DNA of 64,000 nt, from NCBI RefSeq assembly GCF_022539505.1, contig NC_061514.1:251522124-251586123 (forward strand), given 5' to 3'. This document shows positions 56,161-64,000 of the stretch, in pieces. The number at the start of each line of letters is the position of its first letter. Within the stretch, counting starts at the first letter, position 1. Source of the DNA: Lolium rigidum. Its lineage: Eukaryota > Streptophyta > Magnoliopsida > Poales > Poaceae. The position numbers were made by a program, and so were the translations under genes. The notes under the pieces are model-generated. The model saw only the letters and a list, made by a program, of their open reading frames with translations, made no database searches and had not been told where the DNA came from.

Positions 56161-57408
56161 GAGCATCTCCAGTCGCGTCCCCTAAACCGTCCCCCAAACC
56201 GCGCCGGATCGAGCCTTTGGGGGACGAGTTTTGTTCGTGCCGCGTTTGGGGAACGTCGCTTCCCAGTCGCGTCCCCCAAACGCCGTTCCCAACGAGGAAT
56301 TCAAATAGTTTGCATTCAAAAGAGATCGTTCCCGTCGAAGTCATCGCGATCAGAGTAGCGGCGATCAAAGTACTGGGCGCGCGATCATATTACAGGCCGT
56401 CGATAGAATTAAAAGAAGGGGTTGTTGTAGGCGATGCCGACGCCGACGCCGACGGCGCATCGTGAGTCGACGTTGGCACGTCGTTCACGACGAACTCGTC
56501 GTGATCTGCCCGGTGTACATGCTCCGTCGCCGACGTCGAGGTAGAGGCCAACGCAGGTGTAGTAGCGGATGCGTCTGCCGGCTCTTGCTCCGGGGTTGGG
56601 GCCGCTGCAGCTGCCTGGGCCGCCGCCTCGAACTCCACCTCGGCCGCGGCCATTTTGGCTTCGATGTCGTCGAGGATCTGGCCTTTGAAGAAGTTGTGCG
56701 CCGCCCGCGTCCGGGGAGACATTCCTTCTGTCGACTGTCTCAGCAGGCGTCCCTACGTTTCTTCAGCCCCATCTTCTCCTCTTGCCTCTTGAGCAGCGCC
56801 GCCCACCTTTCCTCGGCCTTTTTGTCGCGGGAGAGCAAGGTCGAGGAGACCTCAACGAGGCACTGCGTGAGCGAGCATGCGTCTTCTCGGCCGACGCAGC
56901 GTCGGCCAAGGCGGCCTTGGCAGCCTTGTTGCCGATAGGGCGCCCTATCGATGTTGCCAGCGGCGCATCCAGATCAATGGCGTCTTTCCCCTTCGACAAC
57001 GAAACGCGCGTCAACCTCCATTTGTGGTTCATCTTGAGCTTGGTATAGCAATGCATCAGCGCGAACCACTTATGCCCATCCCAGTTCCTCCGGTATAAAT
57101 CCATGTCCTTGTCAAACTAACCAAAGGAAGCGCAATCATTTCATCGAACATATTGTAGGCGCTACAGATTATGTAAGAAAGAGTCGTACCAGTTGGGCGA
57201 CGTCGGCGCCGATGTCGCCTCTGGTCTCTAAGTCATGATGGAAACAATGGAACATGTTCACCGACGCCTGGATGATGGCCCATCGCGTCGACATTGCCTT
57301 TTGGCTCCTCTTCATTGTCACTTTGTTGTATTCGCTCTTCATGAGCTTGCGCTCATCGAACTCGGCCTTGATCCTCGCCCAATACTTCCCGTATTTTTGG
57401 TTGGCGTC
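56161..57408 (-). pseudogene. Harbinger-type remnant with NAM-associated-domain ORF (broken)
   Basis: It starts with the terminus GAGCATCTCCAG (56161). On the minus strand 57408-57190 encodes KYWARIKAEFDERKL...STRWAIIQASVNMFHCF. A GT-AG intron follows (57189-57117), then FDKDMDLYRRN and GHKWFALMHCYTKLK. This matches the trihelix/NAM-associated proteins common in grass genomes and often linked to PIF/Harbinger elements. Further down, frames shift (about 56.85 and 56.75 kb) before the C-terminal stretch TRAAHNFFKGQILDDIEAKM and an Ala/Thr/Ser-rich tail to 56390. The N-terminal part is separated by the Gypsy insertion at 57409. Confidence 0.7.
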
Positions 57409-58808
57409 TGATGACCCACAAGTATAGGGGATCGCAACAGTCTTCGAGGGAAGTATTACCCAATTTATTGATTCGACACAAGGGGAGACAAAGAATACTT
57501 GAAAGCCTTAACAGCGGAGTTGTCAATTCAGCTGCACTGGAAACGAGACTTGCTCGCAAGAGTTTATCGATAGTAACGGCTTTATAGTAGTAGCAGTAGT
57601 GAAATAACAGCAGCAGAGTAACAAAGACAGCAGTAGTGATTTTAGTAAACGAAGGATTAAAATACCGTAGGCACGGGGACGGATGACGGGCGTTGCATGG
57701 ATGAGAGAAACTCATGTAACAATCATAGCGAGGGCATTTGCAGATAATAATAAAACGGTATCCAAGTACTAATCAATCAATAGGCATGTGTTCCAATTAT
57801 AGTCGTACGTGCTCGCAATGAGAAACTTGCACAACATCTTTTGTCCTACCAGCCGGTGGCAGCCGGGCCTCAAGGGAAACTACTTGGATATTAAGGTACT
57901 CCTTTTAATAGAGTACCGGAGCAAAGCATTAACACTCCGTGAACACATGTGATCCTCACGTCATCGCCATTCCCTCCGGTTGTCCCGATTTCTGTCACTT
58001 CGGGGCCATTGGTTCCGGACGGCGACATGTGTATACAACTTGCGGGTAAGATCATAAACAACGAATATCATGATGAAATAATAACATGTTCAGATCTGAG
58101 ATCATGGCACTCGGGCCCTAGTGACAAGCATTAAGCATAACAAGTTGCAACAATATCATAAAAGTACCATCTACGGACACTAGGCACTATGCCCTAACAA
58201 TCTTATGCTATTACATGACCAATCTCATCCAATCCCTACCATCCCCTTCGGCCTACAGCGGGGGAATTACTCACACATGGATGGGGGAAACATGGCTGGT
58301 TGATGGAGAGGCGTTGGCGGTGATGGCGGCGATGATCTCCTCCAATTCCCCGTCCCGGCGGAGTGCCAGAACGGAGACTTCCGGCTCCCGAGACGGAGTT
58401 TCGCGATGTGGCGGCGTTCTGGAGGGTTTCTGGCGACTTCGACTTCTCCCCGTGCGTTTTTAGGTCGAGGCGAATAAGTAGTCCGAAGGAGGGCGTCGGA
58501 GGCCAGCCGAGGGGGCCACACCATAGGGCCGCGCGGGCCCCCCCTAGGCCGCGACGCCTTATGGTGTGGGGCCCTCGGGCCTCCACTTAATTTGTCCTTC
58601 TGGCTCCGTCAGTATTCTGGGAAAATAGGGCCTTCCGTCAAAATCCCGAGGTTTTTCCTGAAAGTTGGATTTCTGCACAAAAACGAGACACCGGAACAGT
58701 TCTGCTGAAAACAGCGTTAGTCCGTGTTAGTTGCATCCAAAATACACAAATTAGAGGCAAAACAATAGCAAAAGTGTTCGGGAAAGTAGATACGTTTTGG
58801 ACGTATCA
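57409..58808 (-). mobile_element. 3' LTR of the right-hand Gypsy
   Basis: 1400 bp from TGATGACCCACAAGTATAGG to GACGTATCA. At its 58.8-kb end it has the inverted repeat GATACGT-TTTG-GACGTATC, like the LTR start of the nested Gypsy at 16840. The adjacent minus-strand purine tract (gcttgggggagt) marks it as the 3' LTR. Confidence 0.88.
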
Positions 58809-61786
58809 ACTCCCCCAAGCTTAGCTTATTGCTTGTCCTCAAGCAATTCGGTTAACAAGCGAGCGATAAAAGAACTTTCACGAACACATTTGCTCATATG
58901 ATGTATATATTCTCATGATATGGCTAATACTTGAGCATTTCATAATAGGGTACATGCAAATAAGATCATCTAACGAGCTATGTCAATCATGAAGAGGTAC
59001 CAACAATTAATAATAAGCATCATGAATCATGTATATAAGCGAGGATTGCAATGTTCATAAGAGAGTATGATAAAGTGGTATCTCGCTTGCCTCGTATTTG
59101 ATCGGCAAAACATAAATGCCCGGGCACCTCCGGAGTTCATAGAAAGACTAGAAGTAGTGATTGTCAAAGATAAAGGCATCAAAGTTATACCACAATCAAT
59201 CATATTTTGAGACAAGCATATTATACTAAGAATGACAGTTGTGCTCTCAAGAAAGTGCTCAAAGAAAGGATGGAGACACAACATAAAAGTAAAAGATTGA
59301 CCCTTCGCAGAGGGAAGCAGGGATTAATATGCGCTAGAGCTTTTCATTTGTAAAGCAGAAGTAAATTATTTTGAGAGGTGTTTGTTGTTGTCAACGAATG
59401 GTAATGGGTACACCAACTACCTCGCCAACCGGACTCCCAAGAGCGGCTCCCATGAATTATTTGCATTTTTATGTGGCACTCCTTCCAACCTTTCTTACAC
59501 AAACCATGGCTAACCGAATCCTCGGGTGCCCGCCAACAATCACATACCATGAAGGAGTGCCTTTTAGTTTAGTTTTATTATGATGATGACACTCCCCCCA
59601 ACCTTTGCTTACACAAGCCATGGCTAACCGAATCCTTCGGGTGCCGTCCAACAATCACAAACCATGGAGGAGTGTCTATTTAAGTTAATTAATTCGGGAC
59701 TGGGGAATCCCATTGCCGGCTCTTTTTGCAAAATTATTGGATAAGCGGATGTGCCACTAGTCCGTATGAGAGTCCGTCAAAAGTAAATGACAAGGTTGAA
59801 AGCTAAACACCACATACTTCCTCATGAGCTACGAAACATTAACACAAATTGAGAAGCATTTTGAAGGTTTTAAAGGTAGCGCATGAGAATTTACTTGGAA
59901 TGGTTTGAAATGCCATGCATAGGTATTTATGGTGGACACTTTGGAATAACTTGGTTTTCATGTGTTTGGAGGCACGGGCAGCGTTCCCGCTCAGTACAAG
60001 TGAAGGCTAGCAAAAGACTAGGGAGCGACAAATCAAGAGAGCAATGAATCGTCATAATCATGCTTGCGGCAAAATAAATTAACCGAGGCATAAAAGTGAT
60101 ACAAGAACTCGAAGCAATGTAAATCATTGAGGCTTAATTGACTTTTGTTCAGTCATATGCATGCGTGAGCATGTGCCAAGTCGATATAAATGAATTATTC
60201 GAGAGGAGGATACCACAATGCCATACTTACTTATGAATAAAACAATGCAAGCAAACATCTATGACATGCTACTCATATTAATAAATTGGAGCTAATCATG
60301 AGAGATCATGAACTACTAGACTTTCTTAAATAACATATACCTCACATGAACCAACTAAGCATGCTCACATGGATGAGTATATGTACAAAAATGAAAACAA
60401 ATAGAGTTCATACCAGCCTCTCACCACAATCAGATTGTCGTAGATCGTCATTATTGACTTTTCACTTGTGTAGCTTGGATAATATGAAATGAAAACCACG
60501 CTCCAGCCACCGAAGACCATTGAACTCATAATGAACTTTACAAACGAAAGAAGAACAGCAAATATTTTTGGTGTTTTCGAATTTGAGAACAAGAACAAAG
60601 AAACAAGCAAATAAAGCAAAATCTTTTTGGGTTTTCTTATAGCAAACTAGCAATAGCAAATAAAGCGAAACAAATGCAAGAAACCAAGATAAACAAATGG
60701 TGAAGAGAAACAACAGAAATATTTTTGGTCTTTTTGTGTTTTGGGAAAGAAACAAAGTGAAAGCAAGAAATAGCAAACTAAAAGAAACACAGAAAAGCGA
60801 AATGGCAGAAATCTGCCAAAACCTGACAGCAGTACAGAAATCGATTTTTACAAAAATCTTACGTTGCTCAGCTCGAAAAGTGTTCAACTAATGAAAGTTA
60901 GATAACAACCTGAGGAACCTGCACAAAAATTGGCAGCTCAAAATAACGCTCTGGCTGTGCGCACGAATTTTTCTAGTAACAGTCCAGAATCTGTTTTCAG
61001 GCAGCACTTCCCCAAATATCATCTCCCTCTCATTAGAAAACCACTCAAAGAGACTAAACAAGTATGTACAAGTATCCAGCAACCATAATATGCAAAGAAT
61101 GAGTGATGCCGGTATACCTCCCCCCAAGCTTAGGCTTTTGACTCTTCTTGATCACATTATATCACCCTTCTCTCTTGACCCTTAAAAACTTCTGCCACAC
61201 CAAACTTCTCATAAACTTCATTAGAGGGGTTAGTACTCAAAAACTTTAATCCACTTTAGTCCTGTAGTGACACATTGCAAGAACTCAATAAAACATTAGC
61301 TACAGCTCTCCACGTCTAGAAAGCCTTGCTTAAAGTCCACAAGAGACAATGCAAAAAACAGAGACAGAATCTGCCAAAACAGAACAGCCAGTAAAGACGA
61401 ATTTTAAAAAGGTACTTCCGTTGCTCAAATCAGAAAACTCAAAACTAATGAAAGTTGCGTACATATCTGAGGATCACTCACGTAAATTGGCAGATTTTTT
61501 TGAGTTACCTACAGAGAACCCTACCCAAATTCGTGACAGCAAGAAATCTGTTTCTGTGCAGAAATCCAAATCTAGCATCAACCTTCTATTAGAGACTTTA
61601 CTTAGCACAATAATGCAATAAAGTAAAGATACAAATGTATTGCTACAGTAAGTAAAATAAGTGGAGGAAGAAAGAAATGTTGTTTAACTCCTCTATGCAT
61701 GTAAAGTGAATTTGTTAACAAGGTTGATCAAGTCTTGCCACCAAATAAATTTTACATAGCATAAGAAGAAATAAACCTCAAATCAA
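58809..61786 (-). other. Noncoding interior of the right-hand Gypsy
   Basis: About 3 kb without coding frames. It has a tandem pair of about 113 bp (near 59475-59570 and 59588-59680, both with accatggctaaccgaatcc-type cores). It also carries two versions of the conserved module shared with the nested Gypsy: a close match at 61430-61580 and a diverged one at 60800-61000 (minus strand). Confidence 0.8.
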
Positions 61787-62600
61787 TCATGTTACCTTAA
61801 ATTGTATTGATATGGATCCAATCACAAGAGTTTGATATTCTTCTTTAGGCTCATATATAGGACAATCGATAGTTCCAACTTTGATAGTTCTCATATTGGA
61901 AATAGTATTAACTCCGCACGCTTTTTCAATCCTCTTGGGGAAATAGACGGTATACTCCTTGTCATCAACATTGAAAGTAACCTTTCCTTTATTGCAATCA
62001 ATAACAGCCCCTGCGGTGTTAAGAAAAGGTCTCCCAAGAATAATAGACATATTATCATCTTCAGGCATTTCCAACACAACAAAATCGGTTAATATCAAGC
62101 AGTTATTAGTAACTTGAACAGGAACATCCTCACATATACCAACAGGAATAGCAGTAGATTTATCAGCCATTTGCAGAGATATATCAGTAGGTATCAACTT
62201 ATCTAAGTAAAGTCTCTTATAGAGAGAAAAAGGCATAACACTAACACCGGCTCCCAAGTCACATAGAGCAGTTTTAACATAATTATTCTTAATAGAACAA
62301 GGAATAGTAGGTATACCCGGGTCGCCCAACTTCTTTGGAACTTTGCCATTGAAAGAGTAATTAGCAAGCATAGTGGAAATTTCCTCATTGGGGATTTTCC
62401 TTTTGTTAGTAACAATATCTTTCATATACTTTGAATAAGGAGGCAATTTAATAGCATCGATCAAAGGGATTTGCAAGAATAAAGGTTTCATCCAATCACA
62501 AAATTTATTATAGTGTTCTTCTTCCTTTGATTTTAGTTTCTTAGCAGGAAAAGGCATTTGCTTTTGAACCCAAGGTTCTCTTTCATTACCATGTTTCTCG
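61787..62600 (-). CDS. Retroviral-type aspartic protease domain of the right-hand Gypsy
   Basis: The minus-strand frame has CSIKNNYVKTALCDLGAGVS, with the D-L-G-A active site (about 62.25 kb), then SLQMADKSTAIPVG and SIILGRPFLNTAGAVIDCNK, the second conserved protease loop. A gag-linker region with FCDWMKPLFLQIPLIDAIKL precedes it. It is out of frame by one base with gag (change near 62.6 kb), which may be a mutation or a programmed shift. The ORF ends at 61787 without RT. The start given is where homology takes over, not a start codon. Confidence 0.85.
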
Positions 62601-64000
62601 AGCAATAAAATCTTCTTTAGTATACTTTTTATTTTTAGCATGCTTTTCAGGTTCTTCTTCAACCCCTTCTTTATCAGGAGTATCATTCTTACCATTATCT
62701 TTATCATGTTCATTACCACTTTTAGTTTCAGCATCGGAAATAGAAATACTATTAGGATCATTAACAGGTTCAGAGGATTCTACAACATTCTTATGTTTCT
62801 TTTTCTTTTTCTTAGATGGAGCTCTAGGTTCAATGCGTTGAGAATCTTGTTCAATTCTTTTGGGGTGCCCTTCAGGATATAGAGGATCCTGGGTAGAGAC
62901 ACCACCTCTAGTTGTTACTTCATAAGCATGTTTTTCTTTAGCATTATTTCCTAACAAGTCATTTTGCACTTTAGCGAGTTGATCAATTTGAGTTTGAACC
63001 ATATGAAAATGTTTAACAAGCATCTTAACATCATTGGAGGTTCTCTCCACAATATCATGCAATTGACTAATAGCTTGAGAATTTTCCATTAGATGATTCT
63101 CTACTCTCATATTAAAATTTTCTTGCTTAACAATATAATTATCAAACTCATCTAAGCATTGCGCGAGAGGTTTTGAATACGGAATATCTTCCCTAGTAAA
63201 GCGTCGAAGGGAGTTTACCTCAATCATGGATGAAGGGGGAATTATCTCACATATATCTTCTATGGGAGGTAGATTCTTCACATCTTCAGATTTAATACCT
63301 TTCTCCTTGAGAGACTTCTTGGCTTCCCTCATATCTTCATCATTCAATTTAATTAAACCCCTCTTCTTCACTATCGGCGTTGGAGTTGGTTCAGGCGTAG
63401 TCCAATCATCATAATTCCGGCCTATTTTAGCCAATAATTCTTCGACTTCTTCCGGAGTTCTTTTCCGAAAACACAACCAAGCACAACTATCCAGGTGTGC
63501 CCTAGACTCAATGGTTAGTCCACTATAAAATATATCAAGTAAATCATGTTTTTCCAAATCATGGTCAGGCAGAGCTCTAATAAGAGAGAAAAATCTCGCC
63601 CAAGCCTCAGGCAATTTCTCTTCATCTCCTTGATCAAAATTATAAACTCTCTGCAAAGCAACATGTTGAGCACTAGCAGGAAAGTATTTCCGAAAGAAAA
63701 CAGCAAGCAATTCTTTTGGACTTTTAATAGAACTAGGTGGCAAACTATTATACCAAGTTTTAGCGTCATCCTTTAATGAGAATGGAAAGATTTTAGCAAC
63801 AAAGTAAGTACGCTTCTTAACATCATCAGAAAACAAGCTACTCAAAGTAGATAATTCAGTCATGTGTTCAACAGCACTTTCTTTTTCAGTACCACAAAAG
63901 GGTGTTTTCTCAACAATAGCTATATGAGATAGATCAAGAGAAAAATCATAATTTTTATCCTTAATGTTTATAGGAGATGTGGCAAATTTAGGATCAGGAG
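62586..64000 (-). CDS. Gag of the right-hand Athila-like Gypsy (partial)
   Basis: The frame is open from the window end (64000) to a stop at 62586. The capsid-type retrotransposon-gag segment is clear: AKIFPFSLKDDAKTWYNSLP, then FFRKYFPASAQHVALQRVYN and GDEEKLPEAWARFFSLIRAL. A linker follows with SLRRFTREDIPYSKPLAQCL and a Lys/Glu-rich tail including KKKKKKHKN. Gag assembles the particle. The frame continues beyond the edge; the start is not in the window. Confidence 0.9.
   Translation of the reverse strand, partial: PDPKFATSPINIKDKNYDFSLDLSHIAIVEKTPFCGTEKESAVEHMTELSTLSSLFSDDVKKRTYFVAKIFPFSLKDDAKTWYNSLPPSSIKSPKELLAVFFRKYFPASAQHVALQRVYNFDQGDEEKLPEAWARFFSLIRALPDHDLEKHDLLDIFYSGLTIESRAHLDSCAWLCFRKRTPEEVEELLAKIGRNYDDWTTPEPTPTPIVKKRGLIKLNDEDMREAKKSLKEKGIKSEDVKNLPPIEDICEIIPPSSMIEVNSLRRFTREDIPYSKPLAQCLDEFDNYIVKQENFNMRVENHLMENSQAISQLHDIVERTSNDVKMLVKHFHMVQTQIDQLAKVQNDLLGNNAKEKHAYEVTTRGGVSTQDPLYPEGHPKRIEQDSQRIEPRAPSKKKKKKHKNVVESSEPVNDPNSISISDAETKSGNEHDKDNGKNDTPDKEGVEEEPEKHAKNKKYTKEDFIARETW

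Larger units (their letters stand above)
57409..64000 (-). mobile_element. Athila-like Gypsy, gag-pro-only, truncated by the window end
   Basis: Minus orientation: 3' LTR 57409-58808, polypurine tract at about 58809-58825, noncoding interior to about 61.79 kb, then protease and gag. There is no RT, RNase H or integrase between gag-pro and the 3' LTR. The 5' LTR and primer site lie beyond 64000. The presumed target duplication GCGTC (57404-57408) cannot be confirmed because the other end is outside. It interrupts the NAM-type ORF. Confidence 0.9.

Noticed and set aside
57404..57408. GCGTC here and at the SIRE-like Copia as evidence of shared insertion preference
   Set aside because: The second flank of the right-hand Gypsy is outside the window, and two 5-mers can agree by chance.

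Overview
The window is nuclear DNA from a grass, most likely a large-genome Pooideae species (Triticeae or Poeae such as Avena/Lolium). Reasons: a BARE/Angela-type Copia LTR, Athila-like Gypsy LTRs with TGATACGTC or TGATGACCCAC termini, Harbinger and Tourist/Stowaway MITE ends, introns with plant splice sites, and a block of plastid ndhH-ndhA sequence. Most of the 64 kb is nested transposable elements. I see two ordinary host genes (a group 3 LEA gene and an ELMO-domain gene), an AP2/ERF-domain gene inside a Harbinger-like cassette, and a gene captured by a Mutator-like element.

Layout. 1-2.3 kb: 5'-truncated LINE on the minus strand (RT, zf-RVT and RNase H remnants), running off the left edge. 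4.0-5.5 kb: LEA gene with ABRE-type promoter boxes, two exons. 7.4-15.4 kb: Tourist-like MITE, 3' end of a PIF/Harbinger transposase, then a minus-oriented BARE/Angela-like Copia (LTR plus decayed interior). At 15.38-15.46 kb a patchwork junction returns to a second copy of the same MITE-PIF-LTR region. That second copy is split by an 11.95-kb SIRE/Maximus-like Copia (15985-34827, minus, TSD GCGTC), itself split in its left LTR by a 6.9-kb gag-pro-only Gypsy element (16840-23727, plus, TSD AGCTC). The second copy resumes at 34833, ends in a solo LTR with TSD ATCTG, and is followed by the rest of the PIF transposase up to about 38.4 kb.

38.84-43.1 kb: ELMO-domain gene, minus strand, nine coding exons assigned. 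45.0-46.4 kb: broken gene-like remnant. 47.2-54.8 kb: an AT-rich tandemly duplicated block that received a plastid insertion (ndhH 3' end to ndhA exon 1), which then received a 4.97-kb Pack-MULE (48701-53671, 9-bp TSD TACTTGAAA). The MULE carries a two-exon gene resembling XS zinc-finger proteins and a 50-bp minisatellite. 55.1-56.16 kb: AP2/ERF gene in a cassette with Harbinger-like ends. 56.16-57.4 kb: a second Harbinger-like remnant with a NAM-associated-type ORF, interrupted by another gag-pro-only Athila-like Gypsy (57409 to beyond 64000, minus).

The stacking gives a relative order of events. PIF element, then BARE-like Copia, then segmental duplication with templated filler, then SIRE-like Copia, then Gypsy. 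Independently: tandem block, then plastid insertion, then Pack-MULE. The most notable points are the filler-DNA duplication junction, the Pack-MULE-in-NUPT nest, the open extra 3' ORF of the otherwise broken Copia, and the noncoding module shared by two gag-pro-only Gypsy elements. I found no bacterial features, CRISPR, rRNA or tRNA genes. All family assignments are by eye from motifs; no database search was run.
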